The notes under the pieces are model-generated. The model searched no databases, had not been told where the DNA came from, and worked only from the letters and a program-made list of their open reading frames with translations. From the NCBI RefSeq assembly GCF_019097595.1, contig NC_080723.1, positions 12,624,511-12,688,510 of the forward strand: a DNA stretch of 64,000 bases, written 5' to 3'. Both the position numbers and the translations under genes were made by a program. This DNA is from Hemibagrus wyckioides. Lineage: Eukaryota; Chordata; Actinopteri; Siluriformes; Bagridae. Shown here one piece after another: positions 39,089-50,895 of the stretch. Each line of letters begins with the position of its first letter. The stretch's first letter is position 1.

Positions 39089-39285
39089 GATGCGTCTAAC
39101 CTCCAGATTCGAGAAAAAGGAGGCGGAATGAACTACAACATTTTAAGGCGGAATGGTGCGACAGTTTTTAGTGTCCCGGGAAACAAAAGTTCCATCATTG
39201 TTTAGTAAATGCTCATTTTTATTCCAACAGTTTGAACAGATCACCCATTAACTCACGTTTCATTTCTCATTATCTCTGCAGAAAA

Positions 39286-40881
39286 ATGTACCTGAAGCAC
39301 CTGACTGCTGTAAACTGTGCAAGTCTTCTGCAGCCTGGCTGCTCCTTATTGCACCTAGAAGGTGATGCTTATCTTTTTGGTCAGAAAGGATGGCCCAAAC
39401 GTTCCTGCCCCACAGGCATCTTTGGTGTCCGGATCAAACATGGGGAGCTCAAATTGCGTGCCATCTCATTTTCCAACAATTCTTGTTATCTCCCACCTCT
39501 GCGTTACCCCGCAATTGCTCACCTAGAGCCTCACAATGAAAACCCAGAGTGTTACCTCATTCATGGAGGCCGTACCCCCAACAATGAGCTGTCATCAAGC
39601 CTCTACATGCTTAGTGTTGACAGCCATGGTTGTAATAGGAAGGTCACACTGAGATGCCAGGAGAAAGAGTTGGTCGGCGAGCTCCCAGAAGCACGGTATG
39701 GCCACACCCTTAGTGTAGTCCACAGCAGAGGGAAAACCGCATGTGTTATGTTTGGTGGCAGATCCTACATGCCTCCTGCTGAAAGAACAACAGAGAACTG
39801 GAACTGCATGGTGGATTGTCTACCCCAGATTTACCTCATTGATCTGGAGTTTGGCTGCTGTTCAGCACACACCCTCCCAGAACTCACTGACGGCCAGTCA
39901 TTTCACCTGGCATTGGCACGAGAGGACTGTGTCTACTTCTTGGGTGGCCACATTGCCTCTACTGACTGCCGACCACCTCGCTTGTTCAGGCTGCGTGTAG
40001 AGCTCCTTTTAGGCAGCCCATTACTCTCCTGTGAGATCCTTAATGATGGTCTCTCCATCACAAGTGCCATTGCAACTCCCATAGGCCCTGCTCACGAATA
40101 CATTATTCTTGGTGGTTACCAGTCAGATTCCCAGAAGAGAATGCTGTGCACCTACGTTGTACTAGATGATGTCGGGATACGCATGGAGCCCAGAGAGCCT
40201 CCTGAGTGGAGCAGTGAGATCAGCCAAAGCCGCACCTGGTTTGGTGGAACCCTTGAAAAGGGGAGTGCATTAATTGCTGTACCTTCTGGTACAAATCATG
40301 CACCTGCAGATGCCTATTACTTGTACCAGTTAAGCTTCAAGCAAGAGGGGGAGGGAGAGGATCCAACCCAGACATGCAGCCAAGAATCCACTGATTTTGA
40401 GGATTCAGCACCCCTCGAAGATTCAGAAGAACTGTATTTTGGCCGTGATCCCCATGAGATGGAGTACAGCAGTGATGGAGAGAGAGACACCTACAATGAG
40501 GAAGATGAAGAGGATGAATCTCAGACCGGTTATTGGATCAAGTGCTGCCTGACATGTCAGGTCGATGTCAACACCTGGGAGCCCTTTTACTCCACAGAGC
40601 TCACCAGACCAGCTATGATCTTCTGTTCCAGAGGTGAAGGTGGACACTGGGTCCATGCTCAGTGTATGGAGCTCTCAGAGGGTCTACTGCTACGTCTCTC
40701 TCAGGATAACAGCAAGTATTATTGCCTAGACCATGGAGGTCTTGCTAGGCAGGAAATGACTCCCCCGCGCAAGATATTGCCTCTGAAGAGAGTCCCAATG
40801 AAGACAATGCACCGCAAAGCCCCCATATCCCTGAAAATGACTCCAGGAAAGAAAAGCTTCTTCAGAAGATTGTTTGACTGA
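39286..40881 (+). CDS. rag2: Rag2, V(D)J recombination-activating protein 2
   Basis: One uninterrupted coding exon of 531 codons plus TGA, close to the usual 525-535 aa of vertebrate Rag2. Rag2 is the nuclear cofactor of Rag1 in the V(D)J recombinase. Residues about 1-350 are the kelch beta-propeller, recognisable by GQKGWPKRSCPTG near the N-terminus and by the repeated glycine-pair blades. An acidic hinge rich in D and E follows (about 365-412). The PHD finger starts at the GYWIKC block (Trp417) and runs to about 485 with its Cys/His ligands; in mammals this finger binds H3K4me3. A TPPRK motif at Thr492 matches the position of the CDK2-phosphorylated degron threonine of mammals. The frame is open 18 codons further up to 39232, but a splice acceptor (TATCTCTGCAG, ending 39281) sits 4 nt before the ATG at 39286, which aligns with known starts. 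It is convergent with rag1. Confidence 0.97.
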   Translation: MYLKHLTAVNCASLLQPGCSLLHLEGDAYLFGQKGWPKRSCPTGIFGVRIKHGELKLRAISFSNNSCYLPPLRYPAIAHLEPHNENPECYLIHGGRTPNNELSSSLYMLSVDSHGCNRKVTLRCQEKELVGELPEARYGHTLSVVHSRGKTACVMFGGRSYMPPAERTTENWNCMVDCLPQIYLIDLEFGCCSAHTLPELTDGQSFHLALAREDCVYFLGGHIASTDCRPPRLFRLRVELLLGSPLLSCEILNDGLSITSAIATPIGPAHEYIILGGYQSDSQKRMLCTYVVLDDVGIRMEPREPPEWSSEISQSRTWFGGTLEKGSALIAVPSGTNHAPADAYYLYQLSFKQEGEGEDPTQTCSQESTDFEDSAPLEDSEELYFGRDPHEMEYSSDGERDTYNEEDEEDESQTGYWIKCCLTCQVDVNTWEPFYSTELTRPAMIFCSRGEGGHWVHAQCMELSEGLLLRLSQDNSKYYCLDHGGLARQEMTPPRKILPLKRVPMKTMHRKAPISLKMTPGKKSFFRRLFD

Positions 40882-40986
40882 GACGATGCTTAATTGGTTA
40901 TTTTAGAGCTAAATGCTAGGTGCTTAATACATATCTGATAAGTTGACTGATAAGTTCTTATATCATATACTGTTGTAATGTACTGG

Positions 40987-41075
40987 AATAAAATTTTCTT
41001 TGGAGCATTATATTATGAAACACCTCACTGAAAATGTAATCTTGAAAATGTATTTCTTAAATTGTTTGTAATAAA
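40987..41075 (+). terminator. rag2: rag2 poly(A) signals
   Basis: There are two AATAAA hexamers downstream of the rag2 stop, at 40987-40992 and 41070-41075, the second followed by an A-rich stretch. They imply a short 3' UTR of about 130-210 nt. Hexamers are seen directly; which one is used is not known. Confidence 0.6.
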
Positions 41076-41989
41076 AAAAAGAAAATGTTCATTTGTGTTA
41101 TTGTGCACGTTTTTCATAGTTAATAGCATTAAGATCTGAATAACATCTCAAAATGCTTTTTCAGTATTTTAAGGACCAGAGATTGAACATGTAGTTTATT
41201 GCAAAGCATTTTATTATTCATCAATACATGCCCAAACCATTTTCAGGCTCTGCTAAAAAGCAACACTAATCTCTGAAATCCTGAACAAGATTAAAAAATT
41301 AAAAAATTAAGACGAAAGTTCAACAAACTGCAGTTGAATATACAATGTGAATAAAAATGCTTTGGTTCATATTATGACACATAAATTAATGACTTGTTAC
41401 CATTAAACCTTAATGAACAGAAACTAAATCAGAGACTTAAGATTTCATAAAATGATATCCATCATTTAAAGCATTTAAAGTAATGCTCAGAGTAAGAAAT
41501 CACACATCTTAAAGCTATGAAAAGCTATAAAAGCTTCTTGTCGTCAATCAACTCAGCTACTTTTTTTTATCGTATTTAAGTCCTCTGTTTATTAATGTGT
41601 ACTTTATTTAAGTTTTTCTTTCACTTTATACATGTGGGCTTTAATTACTACATTTCAAAAGACAAATATCTCATTTTTACTCCCTACAATCGAAGCTACA
41701 TTTCTCTACAATCATATATTTATATAAATAAGCTCTCATTAGCTGACTTTCTGTCAATGAGTTGATTTAACAAATAAAAAAAGTCTAAATTTTAACAGAT
41801 GTGACAGCAAGAGTGAGACCTAGTAATCCTCACTGTAATCTACAGTAACTGCTGCTGTGTTTTATATAGGCATTTTATCTGTATTTGAGAGCTCAGTGGT
41901 GGACCGTCAGGGCCAGCAAGGCTTGACCTAAACAGCAGTGATCTGAATCACTGACTTGTATTTTAATATATTTAATATACACTACCAGT

Positions 41990-42449
41990 CAAAAGTTTGG
42001 ACACATCTTCTAATTCCATGGTCTTTCCTGATGTTTATTTCTTTCTACAGTGTAAAACAATGCTGAAGGCGGCCGAAATACACAATAATGTCCTTTGAAC
42101 AGTTGATATTGAGATATGTCTGCTACTGATACTCTGTAAAGCATAATGGTAAGTTTTGGTCTTGCTTTACTGGGATGGTCTTCATGTGAGCCAGTTTCAT
42201 CATGGTGCTTGATGGGTTTTGCAAATGCACTTGACAATACTGTTCTTGCAAGAACTATTCCAGAACACCTGACCTTCGTGTCTTAAAATAACTGACTGTT
42301 TTTTGTTGTCATTACATATGGATTACTTAAGTCCATGTGTGTTATTTCATAGTTTTGAAATCTCCAGTATTGTTCTAGAATGTAGAAAATAAATCACTAA
42401 ACAAAAAACACTGAATTAGAAGGTGCGTCCAGACTTTTGACTGGTAGTG
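41990..42449 (-). mobile_element. nonautonomous Tc1-like element (MITE)
   Basis: 460 bp, with inverted repeats CACTACCAGTCAAAAGT at both ends and flanking TA. The - strand retains a short transposase remnant resembling HDETGSHEDHPSKARPKL. Most of the coding region is deleted. It is nested in the hAT-like element. Confidence 0.88.
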
Positions 42450-43068
42450 TATTTTTCCATGAATGTGTATTAAATTATTATAATAGTCTATTCTCTACAT
42501 TTTATAGCTTTTCTCTTGGTTTCGCTGCTTCCAGCCGTGTATATTTATGATAAGAGTATTTATCCAATCATATTTCAGCCAGTGGCAGAGTCACCAGAGT
42601 GAAAATCTGCCTTAAGGCCTTCAGAATCAATAGTGCAGGCGCCCGTAGCTTAAAATAAGTGGCAATGGAATTGTTACCTTAACCAATCATATTTCTAGTT
42701 GGCATCACTGGGGCTATCTAGCAGGCATACGATTACGTCAGCAATTTCCCGTCCTTTGATTGGATAATTGGAGTAGTCAGAGGCAGCAACCCGTCCATAT
42801 ACATTGTTTATATATTCACTGCGTCTCATTTCAGATGCTGCGTCCTCCAGAGATTGCAGTTTGCTGCATACGGCATCAAGAATGTCTTTTTTGAGAAAAG
42901 TAACCGTAATAAAATGGACTATTCCTTGTGAGGTGTGAAATACTGTAGACTAATTTCTTTTTTACTTTGTTATTTAATGTTTGATTAGTATCTACTGCCG
43001 TGGCGTCCAGGGGCGATTCTAGAATTTTCATTTAAGGGGGGCTCAGCCCCCAATGAGGATATAATAGT

Positions 43069-43101
43069 AAAAAATAAATAAATAAATAAATAAATAAAAT
43101 A
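43069..43101. repeat. (AAAT)n microsatellite
   Basis: An AAATA tract inside the hAT-like element, with a (CA)n tract at about 43216-43235. Confidence 0.95.
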
Positions 43102-43530
43102 AAGGTTTGACTAACAGGGTAGGATGGTAAACATATTGCACCATTCCACTGTACTGCATAGATGTGTATAACATTTGAGTACACTGAACAAGCCAAATAC
43201 AAGTCTTCCTGATCACACACACACACACACACACACTTGTCCTCTGATCCTCGCTCTGCGACGCCATGGTCTGCAGATTGAAGAACGCGCTGAAAGACCG
43301 GGAAGAGTCGAAGTCTGCCGTCGTTTTCATATGAAATTTAAAGGGGACTGAGGAGGTCACCAATTTGTGTACAGTTTATGGAGAATCGCAGAATTTTAGG
43401 AGGGTTGAGTAGAAAATGGCCTAGCGATGCCCATGGTGGCGTCATAATAATGGTATAGAGGTGGATTAATTCAGGAAGGACACCAGTGAAGGCCTAGGTG
43501 TGAAATGCACGGCCCGCCACTGTCAGAGCT

Positions 43531-44229
43531 AGATATTAGCATTCACCTAGTTTGTATCATAAGCAATAAAATTGTTGTTAATCAGCCTTAACCCTTTTTC
43601 CCTTTAACCCCTGTTCCATTCTGCCGACCGAATGAAAATTGATCAGTATAAATTAATTATTTTATTGCCGCAAGTCTGATAAAATTAGTCAGGACACTGT
43701 TGGCTTTCTGCATGAGATCATTTTACCTCTGTTTGAATTGTTGACAATAACAACTTTGAACAAATTCAGATGCTTATGAACAAGCATGTGGGGCATCTCA
43801 GAGAGCAAAAAATAGGTTTGATATCATTTACTTCAAAGATATAAACATTTGTGAGGGAAAAAAAATAGAACTTTTAGAAAATATAAAGTTCTTTTTTATA
43901 GAACGTTTCTATGAATATATTGCCTCTGCTAGGCTAGGTAAAAACAGAAATATTTATTTCTTAATGCCATGAGAGACTTCTTTCATTAACCACCACTGTG
44001 GAGTGTGACATGAAAAAAAATTCAATGCTGAACACTGGCACCATCAAACCAAGTGCAAATACCATTTTATGAGCTCTGGTAAATAATGCCACATACCTTG
44101 GTTCTTTGTTGAAAGAGCAAATTTGCCAGTAACAGAAAACATGGTTTGAGGCAGATGTGATTATGTTTTAACAGTTTATATTTTTATTCTCTAACAAGAG
44201 TAAAGAATTTGCCACTGAATGTCATTTTC
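43531..44229. other. rag2-rag1 spacer, remaining part
   Basis: AT-rich sequence with no open frame of note between the hAT-like element and the proposed rag1 3' end. Confidence 0.5.
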
Positions 44230-44251
44230 TTTATTTGCATCACTTTTTATT
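44230..44251 (-). terminator. rag1: candidate rag1 poly(A) signals
   Basis: TTTATT on the + strand (AATAAA for rag1) occurs at 44230-44235 and 44246-44251. These are the first such hexamers I found downstream of the rag1 stop and would give a 3' UTR of about 1.2 kb. Variant signals closer in were not excluded. Confidence 0.4.
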
Positions 44252-45483
44252 TAAGTTTTAATTGAGAAAAGAAATTGGGTACAAGTTCACAAAGGGTACA
44301 AATGTAACACACAAACTATAGACATGTTCTATTTCTAGAGGTAGCAATATTCTGCATCCTTGGCAGCTGTCAGCCTTGTGGTACCCTACATCATCACATA
44401 CTCAAATAATGTACAATGCCAATAGCATACCATAAAAAAATAAACAACAAACAGGTACATAGTATCACCTATTTGTTTTTGGTTTCCATTGACATCCACA
44501 ATTAAAATTGTTACAATATGCTGGGTATTAAAGTATCAATCAATCAATTCAATACACTAATACATAATGTAATCAATGTATTCATCAAGAAATCTATTAA
44601 AGCAACTACATAAGTATAAAATACTTCAGAGTAAACAAATATATCCAATCAATCAAATAAAAACATAAAGGAAATCAGTTAATCAATCCATTAAAGCATA
44701 GTCCATCTGACATAGACAGTTATTATATAAAATGTTAATCAACATATTAATAAAACAATAGAACTGTAAAATAGCATCATGAGTAGACTGACTAGCTTAC
44801 TTGTTTAAAAATAATGAGGTGTATGGTCTGGTGCAAAATTACTAAAACAAATATGAAGTGTTCGGTGTTGTGCAAAGTCTAGAAATGTACAAATGATAAT
44901 AGCATTTCCCTGGGAATGTGCAAAACTATGTGTGACCCTGATGCTATTTTCCCGAGAAGTCCCTGGTGTACGGCGGCAGTCTTTTCTTTTACTATTTCTA
45001 CTGAATCAGAGGCAGTTTGAGTTTCTCTAATTACATTTTGTCTCTGCCCTCACCTGTGATAAATTAATACAGAGATCGTAAAAGTGGTCTCTTTTAAAGC
45101 AATTCCCCTTCTGTGGCTTACCGTGCTTTCATCTGATTCCATAAATAATCCTTCTGTATAAATTCATGAACGTGTCATAACCTGGCAATACAATAAACTC
45201 TCCCATATTTCACCAGCAGCAAAGGATGGAAAAGAAGGCTTTTCTGCAAAACCTGAGACAGAAAAGTATAGCCATCCTCTCCCAATCTTATCTATGTCAT
45301 AAAGTTAAGGCTGCAGACAGATATATAAAACATAAAAAGGTTAAAAATAAACTAGTTCAACATGGAGTTGATGTATATCTAAAGAAAGAAATCATTATTT
45401 GAAAATCTGTCATATCAAGGGTGCAATTATGAAAAGTAAAGCAATGAAATGTCCAAGTGTATTCAAGTAAATTATCTCAAACC

Positions 45484-48400
45484 CTAGAAGTCTGTTATGT
45501 CAAGAGATAAATCAAAGTCATCTGGGCATTCTTGGCACTCCTCTGGGTTGATGGTGGCTTGCATTGCTTTTGCTGAGTTTCTATGAGCCTCCATGAACTT
45601 CTGCAGATACTTTGATGTGTACAACCAGTGATGTTTCAATATGTCTTCTAACTCAAATGTCTTCGACTGCCTCGCGTTCATCTTACGGAATCGGCGGAAA
45701 AGTTTGTTCCCAGATTCATTCCCTTCGCTGGCCCAGGCACCAATGGAGCCATCACGTTCAACAATTTCAGGTACATGGGCTAAAGTCTTGTGGAGGTAGT
45801 TAGTAATCTTGCCATCATAGCGATATTTTAATGTGGATGAGAGGAGCTCTGCAAAACGTTGAGAGTTGAAGCTATAGCGGCAAAGCTGATCAGGACAATC
45901 TCGGGCCGGACAGGTAGAACGCCACACTGGTTTCATCTGGAGATACAACTCCATTAGTTCTTTCAGAGCCTCACGGCGCTCCTCTGAAGGAACCAGTTCA
46001 CATACTGCTTCGACAGCCTCACGGGTCATAAGTCGCCGGGCGTAGTTCCCATTCATTCTCATCACCGGTTTTAATTTCATCTTCTTTCTCAGCTGCTTGT
46101 CAAGGGCTGACCTCCAGCGTCGGCGCTCTTCTCGAGTTGGGTTGTTTTTCAAGTACACTTCACCAATCTCATCCTGGAAGATCTTGTAGAATTCAGTAGC
46201 ATTGCCAATGTCACAGTGCAAGGCATCTAATGTGGGTTGCATCTCCATGAAAGGCTTGGCTGAGACCCCTTTGACTCGATCCCGCAGCTCATCCACAGAC
46301 TCAGAAAATGGGTTAGTCCTCCATATTTCATAGCGCTCAAGATTTTCATCATGGCTTCTAGTAATGGAGTGAAGAACCATGTTCTGAGAGGCTTCAGCTC
46401 GTGTGGAGTCACAGAGGGTGCAGATGTAAGTGGAGCCTGAAGCCTCTAAACCTTCCATGTCTCTCACCATTTTTTCATCATAGCCTGAGCTCCTAAAATA
46501 AAAGCGGAAAGAACGTTGAAGCCCACCTATAGAGAGAATGAGGCGACTCTCTTTCATAGCTTTACGCTCTGCAACTACAGGTCCCAATATGGCCGTCAGC
46601 ATCTCGTGGTCAGACTCATCCACAAACATGAGGCACAATGGCCTACAGGAAAGCTCAGAGTTAGGCTTTTGCTCCTGGAAGATGGTGACTGCTTCCTCTT
46701 CACCTTCAGCTTGAACAGTGATGGACATCACTGTAAAAGAAAATCTCACTGCCTTCTCTGGGACAGCTGGTCCTCCTCCATGCTTCTCACTGACGTCTCC
46801 CATGCCATCACATGACTCCTTAACCACCACAGTGAAACCTGAGGTGCATTTGCTGTCATCCAACCCCCTTTCTCTAAGTCCTTCCATGATGTCCTCCTCC
46901 AAGTCTTTTAAAGCTGACACTAGAGCGACATCATAGCGGAATCTTCTAGCAATACTATCTGGGGGTACATCGTCTATAGAGGCTGTCCACCCAGAAAGCC
47001 CATCAATGATCCCTATGTTGGAAGTGGTGGCAACATTTTTGAGAGCTGGTTGCCACTCAAATTGATGGAAGCCAGGAAGAAGCTCCTTTTCAGCATTGCG
47101 GAGAGTGTGCAAGGGCTGGAAGATCTGGCGTCCACTAGTAGCTTTGACTGTGCGGTACATCTTGTGGTACTGACTACAGCTGAGGAAGGTATTGACCCGT
47201 ATGGCCAGACACACAGCTGGGTGTAGGCCGAGACCCCTGCCTGGAAGAGTAGACAAAGAGAACATGATCGCACTGTGAACCCTACACAAGTACAAATAAT
47301 GAGTTTATAAAGCAGTATAGGAGAGGAGTATGTATAGAAATCTGAAGTAAATGGGGGAGTAGGGAGGGAAAGAATGGGCTGTCACACTTTAAGCAAAGCA
47401 TAGAGAGCTCTGCCCTACAGCATATTTGATATTTATGATGATAAGAGGTCATTTGGGGAGATGGACAAAAAAGATCTATTGGCTAGTGATGAAAACAGAC
47501 ACCAGCTGGGCCTCCGGAAAACAGAATAGCATGGCCTGTGTCATTTATAGATACCAGAGATGCTGATGTTTTTTACATTGTAACAGGCTTTTCAAAAAAG
47601 CTGTGTAATTGAGGGACAGGCAAGAACATGGAGGTAACAATCTCTTACAAATTTAACATCCTGTCACAATAAGATGGTCAGTGGCAGACAAGCACATGTC
47701 AGATGTGTTCTGGGGTTGTTTCACGACCTCATTAGTCTTATGCAAAGGTATTGTGAAATCTAAGCATAGCTCCTACAAATCTCATCTCATAATAGAGCAA
47801 TATTTTCCCCTTTGTTTAGCATACATAATTCCACAGTGTATTACATTTCTTTCACTTTTTTCACCACATAATTTCAACAGATTCCTGGTTACAAATGATC
47901 TATACTAAAGATAGTTACCATTACTCTTATTGTCAATTAGATGTTTAATTCATTTTAAAAATGACATTATCACTGCTGATGTGCTTCTTGGCCTTACCTT
48001 GCATCATGGCCTCCAGCTCATCAGCCTGTTTGTGTTCATTTCCTGCCCTCAGTGCCAGCAGGAATAGTGTCAAACACACAGACTTCACATCTCCACCCTC
48101 CTCCTTATCAGCAAACACCTTCACCTGATTCTTCAGGTCTCTCAGCCTGTGCTTCTGCGCCCTTCGTGTCAACGAAAGCAGGTGCTGGCGAGGGCGGCCA
48201 CCTTTGTTTACAGGCAAGTAGCCATCCAGATTCTGCTCAGGATTCTGCTGTTCCTTTCTGCCATCTCTCTCAAAACAGTGATTTAGACAGTGGTCTGCAA
48301 AGGACTCAAATCTGACCCACTCCCCACAACCTTCTCTTGGGCAAAGCAGAGGTAGAGAGTGGAGAATAGACAGAAAAGCTTTGTGAGGGCTATTTAGGTC

Positions 48401-49664
48401 ACATGGGTTAAATAGGAGGCCACAAGCTGGACACTGGGAACCTAAGACATGGCTGTACTTTTGGATGCAGGTGCGGCAGAAGAGGTGTTGGCATGGGGAC
48501 TGGACTGGGTCAGACAATAGATGATCACACACTTGGCACACAATAGCACTCACAAAGTCTTTTGGGAAATCACCTGGAAGTAGGCTGGAGGTTAGATGGT
48601 CTTTTTGGCAGTGAGTTATATTCTTTACCCAAAGGCTTCTCTGAGCAGCTGGCTTCACCCATGCTCTCATGCCCATTGCCGGTGGGTTGTCTGTGGTCTG
48701 TCTCCGCACTTTATTGCACCCTGTAGACGTATCTCTTTTTGCCCTTTTGGGAAGGCTATGTAGTGGTTTCTTTCTCTTCCTTCCTCTTCGCTGAAGTATG
48801 TGTCTCTTGGGGTAGCAGTGCAGACAGTGTGAGTTGTGAGGCTTCCATATAGGGACCCTGGTTCTAGAGAAGCTACATATTCCCCCTCCTCTAATAGCTA
48901 CAGTCCAGCATCGATGACAGAACATAGGAGGGTGGATGGATTCCATGTCTCCATTCACATCTACTTTAAACACCTTTAGGATGATATCAGGCCATCTAGC
49001 AGCCTTGCAGCCCATCTTGCGCAATGCATATCTACTGGACTCATCCAGGTCTCCCTGAACTTCATGCTCTGGACCTTTTGCTTTTCTCAGAAGTATGCCA
49101 CATAAGCGGCATAAAGACCTGAATAGAATTGTTCAACATTAACTGTTGTCATGAATTGTTAAGGGTGTTTTAAATGTTCTAACAATATGTTTATATATTA
49201 ATATTACATGCCACTGAATATATTGCTTAAAGAAAATAAATAATAAAATGAAGTCATGTCAACTTTGATTCAAAATGTTACAATTCTTAAATCTTAAAAA
49301 ATCATAGAAATGTCAAATAATCATTCCAGATCTCAACGTAACATTCTATTTACCTGAGATGGTTCATGTGTGTGTCAATCTCCTGAAGCTTGAGATCCAC
49401 TTGTCTGCCGACCCCCTCCACATTTTTGCCCCCTAGACAGAGCTTCATAACACTGCCAGGAACACTCAGGCCATCCCCCGGTTCACACACCTTCAGCTCA
49501 ACCTCCTTCTCCACAGGAGGCTCACTAGGCAGGGGTGCCTTCTCCAAAGACCGGACTCGAAAGAGTTTAAACTTCCAGTTTGAGAAGTTGGAATAAGGAT
49601 GACACAATTCATCTGGCATGGAGGCTCTTGGCGAATCTGGTGGGACATACAGCTCAGGCTCCAT
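45484..49664 (-). CDS. rag1: Rag1, V(D)J recombinase catalytic subunit, three coding exons
   Basis: Coding exons are 49664-49354, 49118-47998 and 47240-45484, with GT/AG junctions and matching phases (2 then 1). The product is about 1062 aa, close to other fish Rag1 (about 1057). Exon 1 gives the divergent N-terminus. Exon 2 carries cysteine-pair zinc-binding segments, the RING C3HC4 ([20 protein letters not shown]), a C2H2 finger and the nonamer-binding GGRPRQHL motif. Exon 3 carries the core RNase H-fold DDE nuclease: the acidic residues lie in the [21 protein letters not shown] and [11 protein letters not shown] motifs, equivalent to mouse D600, D708 and E962. Rag1 cuts at recombination signal sequences with Rag2. 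Mammalian RAG1 has no coding intron; teleosts do. The frame is intact throughout. It is convergent with rag2, with a 4.6 kb spacer. Confidence 0.97.
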
Positions 49665-50713
49665 GTTATCAGCAGAGTCTCAGGTTCTGTGAAGGAGCAG
49701 ATGCAGGAGGTGAAATAGGAGTTGTTACTGCACAGTTTGGCTGCTGTGGATTTTTGATTTTTGCACATGATTTAAATTCCTTACACCCACAGCCCACCCA
49801 ATGGTTTAAACACATTTTCACTTTAAGTTCTTTGGCAAAATCAAGCTTATTTACTTCATTTCTGAAAATGTTTTGTACTGAGTGTCCTGAAATCCCAGCA
49901 CACAATGAAGTGTTAAGCTCTAACCCACAGTGCTGCATTATTCCGTAAGTGGCATTTAGCTCCTCTGTAAAATTCATGAGACAAGCATTCAGGAATCGAT
50001 CGGCTGCTGAAAACTTCATTTCATCCCTTTTTTAAGCTTCTGCTGTGAGAGTAAGTGTGTCTGTTTTTTTCTAGCATGTCTCTTTTTTATTGGGTACGGC
50101 AAGTTTGCTAAATGGGCACCTTTATCCTTTAAGATCTATCAATCTCTCATATTAGACATTTTCTCAAGTGGAACTGGAGTCAGGGCCTTAAGGGCACTAC
50201 ACTGGCATTTTAAGAGGAGCAAACAGGAGAATAATGAAACTATGATACTTGGTTATTGATTGAAGGGAGAAGAGAGTTCATTGAAAAGTTTTAAGGCCTA
50301 CTGTTATAGATGAAAAGTCGAGGAAAAGAGACTGGAGTTGTAAATATTAAACAAATACAGCATAATAAACATAATCAAGAGCCACAACCGCATTAAACCA
50401 CAGGAATCGCAGTAGCTGTCAAAGCTGGCAGTCTTCCAAATCAACTTTGACATGAAGCTTTTATCTCATACTATAAAGCTATCAATCAAATTCTCTATCA
50501 ATAAATCAACAAGAGCTTACCATAGCAGTCCTGCCGTGGCCACATATTGACATTATCTCTGTCGCTTCTCAAAAGATTTTGTCTGCGTCCTCTGTCTCTT
50601 TAACTGTCAGCATCCTTTAAAGCTCATGCTAACACACACTGACTCACACAAACAGGCAGACACACACAAACAGCTGGGCAGACTCACTCTGCCAGTCAGC
50701 TGGGTTCTCCTAC

Positions 50714-50764
50714 CTTGTTTTTGAGGCTCAGCTGGCGTTGTGTCCCTTGGGGTCTTTTCTGCAT
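50714..50764 (-). other. upstream ORF in the rag1 leader (first part)
   Basis: An ATG at 50764 opens a 17-codon frame to the donor at 50714. If spliced to the acceptor exon at 49686 it continues for five more codons and stops at TGA (49671-49669), 4 nt before the rag1 ATG. A second, 5-codon upstream ORF starts at 50853. It depends on the inferred splicing. Confidence 0.45.
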
Positions 50765-50872
50765 GGGAGCACAGATGTAGAGATCTGTGTGGGTGTGTGT
50801 GTTTGGATATTTGAGTGTCTCTTTTCTCACTGTGTCTATTTGGATCTCAGCATTCCTACTGAGGATTGTGTC
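50714..50872 (-). other. rag1: rag1 noncoding leader exon
   Basis: The ATG exon begins at an acceptor (GCTCCTTCACAG, ending 49687), so the first 22 nt of that exon (49686-49665) are leader. A good donor, AACAAG|GTAGGAG, at 50714/50713 lies about 160 nt downstream of a - strand TATA box. This defines a leader exon of about 159 nt and an intron of 1027 nt. A second donor, CTATG|GTAAGC at 50521/50520, is an alternative. The start site is estimated from the TATA box. Confidence 0.55.
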
Positions 50873-50895
50873 TCTCCATAGGAGGGAGAGACTCC

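Larger units (their letters stand above)
39036..39190. promoter_or_regulatory. shared rag2/iftap promoter-like segment
   Basis: This is a locally GC-richer, CpG-containing stretch between the divergent iftap and rag2 coding regions, inside the inferred rag2 5' UTR intron. It holds an RFX X-box match (39048-39061), a ZNF143-type motif (39068-39088), a second ACTACAA half motif near 39131 and a repeated GGCGGAATG. On the - strand a donor-like AGTTG|GTAGGT at 39036/39035 could end the noncoding first exon of iftap. No TATA box is evident. That such an element drives iftap is inference from the motifs and from the known position of the mammalian NWC promoter in a RAG2 intron. Confidence 0.55.
41894..43522. 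mobile_element. hAT-like DNA transposon, non-coding
   Basis: The ends match as imperfect inverted repeats: CAGTGGTGGACCGT on the left and, reverse-complemented, CAGTGGCGGGCCGT on the right. The flanks form an imperfect 8-bp duplication (TGAGAGCT at 41886-41893, TCAGAGCT at 43523-43530), the length hAT elements make. The inside has no transposase and contains a nested Tc1-type MITE (41990-42449). A second hAT-looking terminus, CAGGGGCGATTCTAG, lies near 43008. It occupies the spacer between the 3' ends of rag2 and rag1. Confidence 0.65.

Noticed and set aside
39232..39285. 18-codon N-terminal extension of Rag2
   Set aside because: A splice acceptor ends at 39281 and the extension has no counterpart in known Rag2 proteins.
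45612..46936. Several + strand frames opposite rag1 exon 3
   Set aside because: Antisense shadows of the rag1 coding sequence.
49669..50019. 116-codon - strand frame upstream of rag1
   Set aside because: It lies in the inferred rag1 leader intron and resembles no family I know; only its last codons coincide with the proposed uORF.
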